NCBI RefSeq assembly: GCF_001399685.1 | Contig: NZ_JTHN01000172.1 | Span: 1-35,932, forward strand | Direction of reading: 5' to 3' | DNA length: 35,932 nt | Origin: Paenibacillus sp. A3 | GTDB lineage: Bacteria; Bacillota; Bacilli; Paenibacillales; NBRC-103111 | Shown here: in pieces, positions 24,208 to 31,729 of the stretch | How the letters are laid out: each line of letters begins with the position of its first letter | Numbering within the stretch: the first letter of the stretch is position 1 | Translations under genes and position numbers: made by a program | The notes under the pieces: generated by a model | Told to the model about the DNA's origin: nothing | Seen by the model: only the letters and a program-made list of their open reading frames with translations | The model's database searches: none

Positions 24208-25503
24208 ATGCAAATCACCGAATCAATCATATTAGAATGCTTAAACGAACTCAACAGCGCCGCGCTAACCAAGCAAAAATATTTCGATTACTACAACGGC
24301 AAGCATGCCATTCTCAAAGATTATGCCATGCAGGAAAGTCGCAGCAATCGTAAACTTATTTTCAACTTTCCCAAGAAATTCGTGGACAATGAAACAGGTT
24401 ATCTTCTTGGCAAGCCAGTCAACTATGTATCTAAATCTGATCACGATGAAATCGCGCATAAAATCGATCTGCACATGAGTCACTGGGATAAGGAGCATAA
24501 CATCAATCTCAGAAAACAAAGTGAAATATTCGGTGAAAGCTTCGAGTTGAATTACATTGATTCCGATGGCCAGTTTTCAGCAACCGTATTATCGCCTTTG
24601 AACGCTTATGTGCTGGAGGATGGCACTGCAGAGTGCAACGTTCTGCTGGGGCTTCACAAATTCACACGCAAATTCGATAAGACAATTTACCTTGACGTTT
24701 ATACCGACAGCGAAATTTTGCATTACGAAATCGCCAACAACGACAATCTCAACAGCAAATTTCCCAAGCTCAATTATATCGGCAAACACAATCACATCTT
24801 CGGAAGAGTCCCCCTTATCTCCTGTCCGGCCAATACAGAAAGGAAAAGCGGCTTCCAAGATGTGATTTCTTTATTTGATGCGTACAATGCGTTGAATTCA
24901 GATTTGGTCAATGAGATTGCAGATCATCGCAATGCGTATCTGGTCATCGAGAATGCCAAACTTGAAGCCGAGGACTTGATGAACATGAAGAAAATGGGCA
25001 TCATTCAGGTTCCTGCCGGTGGCAAAGTTTCTTGGCTTACGAAAGAGATTAACGATACGTTTGTGAAAAACGAGCTGGACAACATTGAACGTAAAATCTT
25101 CGACATGATGGACCAAGTTAATTTCAATGAAAACTGGGCATCGAACACATCTTCCCTCGCTCTCCGAAACAAGCTGCTGAATCTCGAAAATCGAGTGGCG
25201 ATACGTGAAGCGTTGATGGAAAAAGCGATCAAGCAGCGTCTACGAAATTTCTTCACGTTCCTTAACATCAAGGAAGGCATCCAATACGATTACCGAGATA
25301 TCGCCGTAAAGTTCACTCGTAACTTGCCTACAGATTTGCCGGGATTAGCTGATGTAATCGTAAAGCTACAAGATGTGGTATCTCGAGAAACGCTGCTTAC
25401 TTTGCTTCCCTTTGTCGAGAACCCTAAGCTGGAATTGAACAAATACCATGCCGAACAACAACGTAAAGAAAATGGAAATGAAGGTTCAATGAATGCACAA
25501 TAA
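24208..25503 (+). CDS. portal protein (SPP1 gp6-like), 431 aa
   Basis: Forms the dodecameric ring through which DNA enters and leaves the head. The N-terminus (LTKQKYFDYYNGKHAILKDY, FPKKFVDNETGYLLGKPVNY) matches the start of SPP1-type portals. The middle has FGRVPLISCPANTERKSGFQ and DVISLFDAYNALNSD, and the C-terminal half is long and helical (ALRNKLLNLENRVAIREALM). The C-terminal tail is short, with NPKLELNKYHAEQQRKENGN. ATG has AAAGGAG upstream. It overlaps the next gene by 11 bases. Confidence 0.88.
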   Translation: MQITESIILECLNELNSAALTKQKYFDYYNGKHAILKDYAMQESRSNRKLIFNFPKKFVDNETGYLLGKPVNYVSKSDHDEIAHKIDLHMSHWDKEHNINLRKQSEIFGESFELNYIDSDGQFSATVLSPLNAYVLEDGTAECNVLLGLHKFTRKFDKTIYLDVYTDSEILHYEIANNDNLNSKFPKLNYIGKHNHIFGRVPLISCPANTERKSGFQDVISLFDAYNALNSDLVNEIADHRNAYLVIENAKLEAEDLMNMKKMGIIQVPAGGKVSWLTKEINDTFVKNELDNIERKIFDMMDQVNFNENWASNTSSLALRNKLLNLENRVAIREALMEKAIKQRLRNFFTFLNIKEGIQYDYRDIAVKFTRNLPTDLPGLADVIVKLQDVVSRETLLTLLPFVENPKLELNKYHAEQQRKENGNEGSMNAQ

Positions 25504-25885
25504 AAACAAAATCAAACAACTCATCAAACATAATTGTGCCTCTTATCTTGGGGATAAGCATGGAATCTCCAACTATTGCTGCTGGAAGGATGGCTCATGC
25601 GTATTTTTTAAACAAGATGATCAGCTACCAAGTTGCCCGTATTTTGAAGACGGGGTATTGCCAACTGATGAAAAGCTGGAACGTGACTATAAATCCGAAC
25701 GGAATATGGACACTGAAGTAAAGACAGCGAAGCCGAAAGTGAAATGTAAGAAATGCGGTGATCCGTTTTCGGCTAATTCCAATCGTCAAGCTTACTGTGA
25801 ACAGTGTAGGGAAAAGACGAGGAAGGAAAACATCCGATTACGAGTTCGAAAGTTGAGACAAAAACGTCTTGATGTAACGCTTTAG
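25493..25885 (+). CDS. Cys-rich protein (Cys_rich_VLP-like), 130 aa
   Basis: N-terminal residues of about 5-55 (IKQLIKHNCASY, YCCWKDGSCVFF, SCPYFEDGVLPTDEKLE) resemble the Cys_rich_VLP family found in Firmicute phages and conjugative elements, with regularly spaced Cys residues. A second zinc-ribbon-like part lies at about 84-105 (CKKCGDPFSA, YCEQCREKT), followed by a strongly basic tail. It probably binds zinc and nucleic acid. It overlaps the portal gene by 11 bases, implying coupled translation. The role in head assembly is unknown. Confidence 0.65.
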   Translation: MHNKNKIKQLIKHNCASYLGDKHGISNYCCWKDGSCVFFKQDDQLPSCPYFEDGVLPTDEKLERDYKSERNMDTEVKTAKPKVKCKKCGDPFSANSNRQAYCEQCREKTRKENIRLRVRKLRQKRLDVTL

Positions 25886-26078
25886 AGGTGTGAAAAAGCC
25901 GTATAAATCAAGGGTTAATAATAACCAAAAATGAGTTGTTAAGGCGTTTGTACCTTTTCTCCATTTTTACGATTTCTAACACGTTACATTGTTGTCCTGA
26001 GCACGACATTAAACTGCTCTCAAAATAAATATAATGCGTGTTCGGTTCTGCAGAGTCGAATGGGCAACAAAGGAGATT

Positions 26079-26653
26079 ATGAAAATGGATCTGGAACAAG
26101 TTAAACAATGTATCGAGGACAACAAACAAAACGAGGAATTGCAATCGTATCTTCAGGGCTTGAATCCATTGAGCGTTGAAGGGATTGAGCAATTCATAAG
26201 CGATCAGCAAAGTCGCTGGAAACGTGGAAGGCAAATCATCTGGAAAGTTTACTGGATACGGAGATCAAGAAGCGCTTTCCTGCCAAAGATGAAAAGGAAA
26301 TCGAAGTCGAGCGTCTACGTGTTGAAATCGAGAACATGAAGCAAGAAAAGCTCCGTGAGCGATTAACCAGTCAAGCCATCAAAATAGCCAGTTCCAAGAA
26401 TCTGCCGTTATCCTTGGTGGATTTTTTTATTGGCGCAGATGAGGATAGCACGATAGCAAATCTGGCTGTATTTGAACAGTCGCTAAACTTGGCGGTTCAA
26501 CAGCAAGTCGAGCAACGGCTTAAAAGCGACGGCTATACGCCTCCTGCTAATTCTGCCGCTAAGACATTTACACTCGATGCCATCAAGGGAATGTCGCATG
26601 ATGAGATCAACAAGAATTGGGATGAAATTAAACAAACATTACAAAACAAATAA
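26079..26653 (+). pseudogene. capsid scaffold protein (DUF4355-like), frameshifted
   Basis: Scaffolding proteins shape the prohead and are lost before packaging. ATG 26079 follows AAAGGAG and reads LEQVKQCIEDNKQNEELQSY to about 26210. The rest follows in the -1 frame: KSLETWKANHLESLLDTEIK, RFPAKDEKEIEVERLRVEIE, then the C-terminal coiled-coil part ending in DEINKNWDEIKQTLQNK. The shift falls near GATCAGCAAAG at 26202-26212, and some middle sequence also seems lost. The downstream half has an ATG at 26336 but no ribosome site there. Without a functional scaffold, heads are unlikely to form unless recoding occurs. Confidence 0.75.
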
Positions 26654-26678
26654 AATCAAAAGGACAAGGTGAAACGAT

Positions 26679-27509
26679 ATGTCAGTACAAAATTTTATTC
26701 CTACCATTTGGAGCGCACGATTAAATGAAAGTTTCAAGAAAAATTTAGTGTATGGCAATTGCGTCAATACCGATTTCGAGGGCGAGATCAAAGGTCAAGG
26801 CTCCACGGTCAAAATTAATTCGATTGGCGCAGTCACTATCGGCAACTATGATAAATCCAAAGGTATTGGCAATCCGGAAGAACTCGACTCTACGCAAAAA
26901 AATCTGGTCATCGACCAGGCGAAGTATTTTAACTTTCAAGTGGATGACGTAGATAAGGCTCAAGCCAATGTCAATTTACTGGATGGCGGTATTGTGGAGG
27001 CATCCTATGGACTCGCTAATGTGGTTGATCAATATATTGCTGGATATTATACCGAAGTCAAAGCTGGTCATACCATTGGTGACGATACAACTCCGATTGT
27101 TCCAACCAAGGATACAGCTTATGATTTACTCGTTGATTTGGGCGTGATTCTAGATGAAAACGATGTACCCGAAGGGGATCGTTTTGTCGTTGTTCCAGCT
27201 TGGTACTACGGACTTCTCGTCAAAGACCCGCGCTATACCAAAGATGCTAATGTAATGCGAACAGGATTTGTCGGCAACATCGACAATATGGCGGTCTATA
27301 AATCCAACAATGTGCCTCATACAGCAGGAGCCAAGTATAAAATCATCGCCGGCCACAAAAGTGCCATCTCATTTGCTGGACAAGTGGATTCGATGGAAGC
27401 GTATCGTCCTGAGAAGCAGTTTTCCGATGCCCTCAAAGGATTGCAGGTATTCGGAGCCAAGTGCATCAAGCCCGAAGCATTAGCAGTACTCACAGCAAAT
27501 AAGTCGTAA
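26679..27509 (+). CDS. major capsid protein (P22 coat-type, HK97 fold), 276 aa
   Basis: Head shell subunit. The N-terminal FIPTIWSARLNESFKKNLVY and DFEGEIKGQGSTVKINSIGA are typical of P22-gp5-like coat proteins of Firmicute siphophages. GDRFVVVPAWYYGLLVKDPR and VGNIDNMAVYKSNNVP follow in the expected order, with a C-terminal KCIKPEALAVLTANK. Length is near normal for the family. ATG after AAGGTG, 25 bases behind the scaffold gene. The gene is intact, and followed by an attenuator. Confidence 0.85.
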   Translation: MSVQNFIPTIWSARLNESFKKNLVYGNCVNTDFEGEIKGQGSTVKINSIGAVTIGNYDKSKGIGNPEELDSTQKNLVIDQAKYFNFQVDDVDKAQANVNLLDGGIVEASYGLANVVDQYIAGYYTEVKAGHTIGDDTTPIVPTKDTAYDLLVDLGVILDENDVPEGDRFVVVPAWYYGLLVKDPRYTKDANVMRTGFVGNIDNMAVYKSNNVPHTAGAKYKIIAGHKSAISFAGQVDSMEAYRPEKQFSDALKGLQVFGAKCIKPEALAVLTANKS

Positions 27510-27544
27510 TCAGAAATACATTATATATAGAAGAAACACGTTCG

Positions 27545-27576
27545 GGGGTGTCCGTTTTAGATACCCCTATTTTTAT
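27545..27576 (+). terminator. terminator or attenuator after the capsid gene
   Basis: GGGGTGTC-CGTTTTA-GATACCCC (one G-T pair) followed by TATTTTTATTT. It would keep capsid mRNA levels above those of the head-completion genes. Confidence 0.75.
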
Positions 27577-27594
27577 TTCAGGAGGTTAATGAAC

Positions 27595-27750
27595 ATGTGG
27601 TTTTTGAATAAAGAGACAGGTTTAAAGTGGGAAGTTGTGGATCAGGAATTAATGCTTCGATTGCAGGGCAACGCGAATTACGAACAAGTAGACGATCCAA
27701 AACAAGAAACGAAACAGGCTAAGCGGAATGAGAAAGAGGTTACGACATGA
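27595..27750 (+). CDS. small phage protein of the head module, 51 aa
   Basis: ATG 27595 is nine bases after AGGAGG; ATG 27589 in frame would be only three bases away. The N-terminus MWFLNKETGLKWEVVDQEL and a charged, flexible C-terminus recall the short proteins found just after the coat gene in SPP1/YqbF-like modules. The stop codon overlaps the start of the next gene (ATGA). Function not established. Confidence 0.6.
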   Translation: MWFLNKETGLKWEVVDQELMLRLQGNANYEQVDDPKQETKQAKRNEKEVTT

Positions 27751-28055
27751 ATGAACAATTAGATCTGATGAAACGGTTGCTTGGCATTGAATTAACGGAC
27801 GTTTCTAAAGACGACATTCTCACGCATTACTTGAACAAGGCCAGAAATAATATCCTTGGCTACTGCAACATTGCTCTTCTCCCTCCTGTTTATGACGAAG
27901 TAGTTGTCGATTATGCGGTATATCTGTATAAAAACAAGGATTCAGTCGGTCTTACGGACAAACAGGAAGGTGAACGCTCAGCCAAATACGAACCAGGCAT
28001 TCCAGCAAATATTCGACTTTCCCTTCCCCTGCCTAGAATACAAGTGGGGTATTGA
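27747..28055 (+). CDS. head-tail connector (adaptor) protein, 102 aa
   Basis: Adaptor that binds below the portal ring. A short all-helical protein in the classic position after coat: MKRLLGIELTDVSKDDILTH, then YLNKARNNILGYCNI and VVDYAVYLYKNKDSVGLTDK, with QEGERSAKYEPGIP near the end, typical of Gp6/YqbG-like connectors. Coupled by ATGA to the small gene upstream and by overlap to the closure protein downstream. Confidence 0.78.
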   Translation: MNEQLDLMKRLLGIELTDVSKDDILTHYLNKARNNILGYCNIALLPPVYDEVVVDYAVYLYKNKDSVGLTDKQEGERSAKYEPGIPANIRLSLPLPRIQVGY

Positions 28056-28057
28056 GC

Positions 28058-28351
28058 ATGTTTTATGATACGAGAATGGAGATTCTGGATTCAGTCCATT
28101 TGGCAACGATACAAACCATCTATGCCGATGTGCAGCCGCATACGAAAAGCTTCTCCTATGAAGACGGCTATACCCTTGAAATCACCCATCGTGCCTTTTG
28201 CGATCAGGCATCTGGTTTACGCTTGAACAGTTACGTCCGAATTGCCGATCACATTTTTATCATCTTGGACTTGAAGGAATGGAGCGATTATCTGGAACTG
28301 TATTTGTATCGTTGTAAGCCGGATTTTGCATCAGGGGTGAATGAGCGATGA
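28058..28351 (+). CDS. head-closure protein, about 97 aa
   Basis: A stopper-like beta-barrel protein closing the head after packaging. The body contains IYADVQPHTKSFSYEDGYTL and NSYVRIADHIFIILDLKEWS, and ends in YLYRCKPDF, matching SPP1 gp16-like head-closure proteins in size and pattern. TTG 28052 overlaps the previous stop, while ATG 28058 has a GTGGGG site at better spacing. It overlaps the next gene by four bases. Confidence 0.7.
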   Translation: MFYDTRMEILDSVHLATIQTIYADVQPHTKSFSYEDGYTLEITHRAFCDQASGLRLNSYVRIADHIFIILDLKEWSDYLELYLYRCKPDFASGVNER

Positions 28352-28959
28352 GAAGCATAGAACCGATGATGGACTTTTTCCTGCTTGAGAAAGGCGAACC
28401 AATATATATTCATGATGTACAGCAGCTTGCTCTTGTTCGGGATGCGGCTGATAAATTGCAGGAAATCGATGATAAAATGATCCGAACAGCAATCCCTTTA
28501 CATACTGGCGATCTCATTGATTACCGAAATGAGCGATATATGATCGTAAGTCAAATTGATAAAAACGAACAATCGTATCGCGGCAGAATGCGGAAGTGCA
28601 ACTTTAAGATCGCGTTCAACTTTCAAGGCAATGTGAAATGGTTGGATGCGATTGTGGAGGGTATAACATTTTCGCTTCGACCAGGTAACATCATTTCTTT
28701 GCCCGATGGAACGATATTCGTCACACTCCAAGAGAATGCTGACACAAGAGATATCCAACTAAATCAGCGTTTCTACAATACACATCAACCGTTTCAAGTG
28801 ATAGGCATTGACCGAACTCAAACAGGAATCGTTAAACTAAGCTGCAAACTGGATTCGAAGTCCCTACCTTATGATGATGTCGAAAACAATATTGCTGACC
28901 GTTGGAAATATCATTTAGATGCCACGCAAATGGAAAAGCGAAAGAAGCATCTCTTTTAA
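28348..28959 (+). CDS. phage head-completion/tail-joining protein, probably C-terminally cut, 203 aa
   Basis: Begins MRSIEPMMDFFLLEKGEPIY and continues with TGDLIDYRNERYMIVSQIDK and ITFSLRPGNIISLPDGTIFV. This looks like the structural protein that follows the closure gene in Paenibacillus prophages. It ends abruptly with DVENNIADRWKYHLDATQME plus a short basic tail. In relatives as I recall them, the sequence continues after DRWKY into further beta domains, so a truncation is inferred. It is the last phage structural gene seen; no tail gene follows. Confidence 0.6.
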   Translation: MRSIEPMMDFFLLEKGEPIYIHDVQQLALVRDAADKLQEIDDKMIRTAIPLHTGDLIDYRNERYMIVSQIDKNEQSYRGRMRKCNFKIAFNFQGNVKWLDAIVEGITFSLRPGNIISLPDGTIFVTLQENADTRDIQLNQRFYNTHQPFQVIGIDRTQTGIVKLSCKLDSKSLPYDDVENNIADRWKYHLDATQMEKRKKHLF

Positions 28960-28972
28960 TTAGAAGAACTAC

Positions 28973-29000
28973 GGCTTGCCTTCGGGTGAGCCTAATTTTA
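28973..29000 (+). terminator. hairpin with TTCG loop ending the head module
   Basis: GGCTTGCC-TTCG-GGTGAGCC, all eight pairs formed (two G-T), a stable C(UUCG)G loop, then TAATTTTATTT. Confidence 0.7.
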
Positions 29001-29020
29001 TTTACAAAGGAGCCACTTAT

Positions 29021-29152
29021 ATGAAGAAGAAATCCATTGATTATATGCTTAGCCTCAGCCTATTGAAGCAACTCAAATCGCAAAATTTAATCACGGAGGA
29101 AGAGTTTACCAAGATCGATTTGTTAAATAAAAAGTCCTTCAATAGCCCGTAG
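29021..29152 (+). CDS. SHOCT-like small protein upstream of the recombinase, 43 aa
   Basis: ATG 29021 with AAAGGAG eight bases upstream. Reads SLLKQLKSQNLITEEEFTKI, a SHOCT-type short helical motif (x-L-K-x-L-x-x-x-x-L-I-T-E-x-E-F). Small ORFs with this motif are often found directly before large serine recombinases in Firmicute elements, and may act as partners or regulators. It sits 84 bases ahead of the recombinase. Confidence 0.6.
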   Translation: MKKKSIDYMLSLSLLKQLKSQNLITEEEFTKIDLLNKKSFNSP

Positions 29153-29236
29153 AATGGGCAGAAATGGACTTGATGATGTGCCGGGACAATTATAACATGA
29201 CACAGCAATAAGAATATATCCGAAGGGAGAATCGCC

Positions 29237-30859
29237 ATGGCAAAAGCAGCCACAGCAAAGAAAGTAGTCGTTGTACCGGTAAGAACGATTGAGACATTAG
29301 ATGGGATTCCGGAATTTCACAAGAAACGAGTCGCAGCCTATTGCCGCGTCAGCACAGACTCGGAGGAACAAAAAGAAAGCTATACAAATCAAGTGAACCA
29401 TTATACACAACATATCCAAAGCAACTCGGAATGGGATATGGTTGATATTTATGCCGATGAAGGCATTACCGGCACGAATACGAAAAATCGAACTCACTTC
29501 AACCGTATGATACAGGATGCTCGAAATGGCATGATCGACCTGATACTGGTTAAATCGATCTCCCGGTTTGCAAGAAATACACTCGATTTGCTGAAATATG
29601 TCCGAGAACTTAAAAGTCTTGGTATCGCAGTATTTTTTGAACGAGAGAACATCAATACACTGGATACTACAGGCGAAGTCCTCTTGACGATCCTTAGTTC
29701 CCTTGCTCAGGACGAAAGCAGGAACATTTCAGAAAATAGTAGATGGGGCATCTTGCGAGGATTCACTGAAGGGAAAGTATTCTGTAACACTACTCGCTTC
29801 CTCGGGTACGATAAGGACGAGAATGGAGAGTTGGTCATTAACGAAAAGGAAGCCGAGATTGTAAGGCGGATTTACCAAGAATATTTGGAAGGCAAAAGTT
29901 ACGAAGCCATTGCCAAAGGCTTGATGCGAGATAAAATCAAAACGGTCACTGGCGGCGAGAAATGGTGGGATTCATCCATCACGATTATTTTGACGAATGA
30001 GAAATATTATGGAGCCTTACTCCAGCAGAAAACAATAACGGTTGACTTTCTTACCCATAAGCGAATCAAGAATCGAGGGCAGGAACAGCAATATTTGATC
30101 GAAGAAAATCATGAGCCGATCATCTCAAAAGAAATGTTCGAAGCGGTACAAAAGGAAAAAGAGCGCCGCGCAAAGCCGAAAGGCAATATCGTAGGCGACC
30201 GAAAGAAATACTCCAGCAAATATCCACTTAGCAGCAAAGTATTCTGCGGATGTTGCGGAACCATTTTTAAACGCCGAACATGGAACAGTAACAACGCATC
30301 CAAGAAAGTCGTATGGCAATGCCGAACCTACGTGAACGAAGGTAAAGACGCTTGCGATGCCAAAGCGGTCGATGAATTTGTACTACAGGATGCGTTTGTA
30401 CGAGTGTTCAATCGGATGCATGAGAACAAGGATGGATTTATCCGAACGCTCAAGGCTAACATTGAAACGATATTAACTAAACGAACAGGACATGAACCAC
30501 TATTGGAAATCGAGCGGCAAATGGAACAGCTAAAATTTGACCTCAAAGGGTTGGTAAACCTGAAGATTCGGGATCAGATTGACGAAGCGGTGTACAATGA
30601 AGAAAATACCAGAATCTCGGGTGAGCTGAACGAACTTCGGCAAAAGAAATCCCTGCTGGAGAAAGATAATGACCAAAAAGCCCAAATCAAGGAACGTGTC
30701 GATGAAATCATACAAGTTCTAAGCTTACGGCAAGAATTACTCGAACAATTTGACGATAGCCTATTTCATGCGCTGGTGGAGAAGATAACTATTCTCTCGC
30801 CAGCGCATTTTGTTTTTACTTTAAAAAGTGGGATGGAAATAACCGAGTTAGTGGGCTAA
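29237..30859 (+). CDS. large serine recombinase, 540 aa
   Basis: Cuts and rejoins DNA at att sites, through a covalent phosphoserine intermediate, to integrate or excise the element. The catalytic Ser is S39 in AAYCRVSTDS; SISRFARN carries the conserved arginines. The resolvase domain spans about 30-180, followed by the recombinase domain (LGYDKDENGELVINEKEAEI, YEAIAKGL), a zinc ribbon (VFCGCCGTIFKRR, with later Cys in QCRTYVNEGKDAC), and a long coiled coil (about 430-500, IERQMEQLKFDLKGL). All modules are intact, unlike its neighbours. ATG with GAAGGGAG upstream. It could be the element's integrase or a separate insertion that removed the tail genes. Confidence 0.9.
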   Translation: MAKAATAKKVVVVPVRTIETLDGIPEFHKKRVAAYCRVSTDSEEQKESYTNQVNHYTQHIQSNSEWDMVDIYADEGITGTNTKNRTHFNRMIQDARNGMIDLILVKSISRFARNTLDLLKYVRELKSLGIAVFFERENINTLDTTGEVLLTILSSLAQDESRNISENSRWGILRGFTEGKVFCNTTRFLGYDKDENGELVINEKEAEIVRRIYQEYLEGKSYEAIAKGLMRDKIKTVTGGEKWWDSSITIILTNEKYYGALLQQKTITVDFLTHKRIKNRGQEQQYLIEENHEPIISKEMFEAVQKEKERRAKPKGNIVGDRKKYSSKYPLSSKVFCGCCGTIFKRRTWNSNNASKKVVWQCRTYVNEGKDACDAKAVDEFVLQDAFVRVFNRMHENKDGFIRTLKANIETILTKRTGHEPLLEIERQMEQLKFDLKGLVNLKIRDQIDEAVYNEENTRISGELNELRQKKSLLEKDNDQKAQIKERVDEIIQVLSLRQELLEQFDDSLFHALVEKITILSPAHFVFTLKSGMEITELVG

Positions 30860-31144
30860 ACGATAATCTGACGAGTGTAAGGCGGGGTAAATGATTCGAA
30901 TCCCGTCTTGAACTCCTTGCATATAGAGCCACTCTTTTTCGATATTATGCTTATGGTTTAGCGTATCCTCCCACTCGCTCAAAAGAACGAGCAGATCATC
31001 GTCTGCCCGATGTTTAATAGCATCGTTCAAATCAGCAAGCTTCTGGTGGACCGGAAACAGAGCATATTGTTTTTGGGCAGTAAGCGCTGAGGTATCGAAT
31101 CTTAACTTGAGAGCATCGAGAAACCAATTTGGCCAATGTTCCAT
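30848..31144 (-). CDS. small helical protein (DUF6809-like), 98 aa
   Basis: ATG 31144 with GGAGGGG upstream. Helical throughout, ending in WLYMQGVQDGIRIIYPAL, which resembles the C-terminal F-x2-G-x2-x-G-x-x-L pattern of small DUF6809-type proteins carried on Firmicute elements. The gene converges on the recombinase and overlaps its end by 12 bases. No catalytic or membrane feature is seen. The family call is tentative. Confidence 0.5.
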   Translation of the reverse strand: MEHWPNWFLDALKLRFDTSALTAQKQYALFPVHQKLADLNDAIKHRADDDLLVLLSEWEDTLNHKHNIEKEWLYMQGVQDGIRIIYPALHSSDYRLAH

Positions 31145-31315
31145 AGGAAAATCCCCTCCGTTGTTTGAGTGTGTGTATCTTAACTCTGTTCGGAGAGGGT
31201 GGCAAGTTATTTTTATCCGCCGCGCTTACATTTTGAGGCCGCTTCTTATGGCGAACTATGGCTCTAACATTGAAGCGTATCTTGAAAGAATCAGAACGAA
31301 CAGGATAAGTTGCCT

Positions 31316-31714
31316 CTATTCAACAATCCAGTCTACTTTTATGTATCCATTTTCCATCTTATTGCCTTTGATGACAAAATGGTACTCACCGTCAGTTTCT
31401 GCTTTAACACTCAATACGGTCCCTTTGCTCTGCCATTCAACATACTTACCTTTTGGCCCGCGTAACGCCACTTCAATTCCACCCTTGCCGCCGTAATTAT
31501 AATTTACTTTTATTTCATCCCCCTTTCTAGCTTGAATAGGAATTTTTTTTTCGCCGTCAAAATAGTCGTATCGAAGTTCAATTCCATGTTTAGTTTCTTT
31601 CTCAGACCAATTTATTTTTTGATCTATCCATTTCGGATTAAAAACATAAAAATAAATTGAACTGATAAACAGAAGAGTAATACCTGATAGAGCGAATAGA
31701 AATACTTTTTTCAA
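31316..31714 (-). CDS. exported single-helix-anchored protein, 132 aa
   Basis: Residues 1-24 form a signal-anchor (MKKVFLFALSGITLLFISSI). The rest is a small beta-sandwich-like domain (QARKGDEIKVNYNYGGKGGI, LRGPKGKYVEWQSKGTVLSV, GEYHFVIKGNKMENGYIKVD), similar in feel to GOLD/emp24-like or lipocalin-like sandwiches. Its start is 15 bases downstream of the neighbouring 436-aa gene on the same strand, so the two form an operon. It might be its immunity or surface partner, but that is conjecture. Confidence 0.5.
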   Translation of the reverse strand: MKKVFLFALSGITLLFISSIYFYVFNPKWIDQKINWSEKETKHGIELRYDYFDGEKKIPIQARKGDEIKVNYNYGGKGGIEVALRGPKGKYVEWQSKGTVLSVKAETDGEYHFVIKGNKMENGYIKVDWIVE

Positions 31715-31729
31715 CCTATTTCCCCCCGC

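Noticed and set aside
29143..29162. Possible third copy of the repeated hairpin (AGCCCGTAGA)
   Set aside because: Only ten bases match copy B and the 5' stem arm is absent, so chance is enough to explain it.
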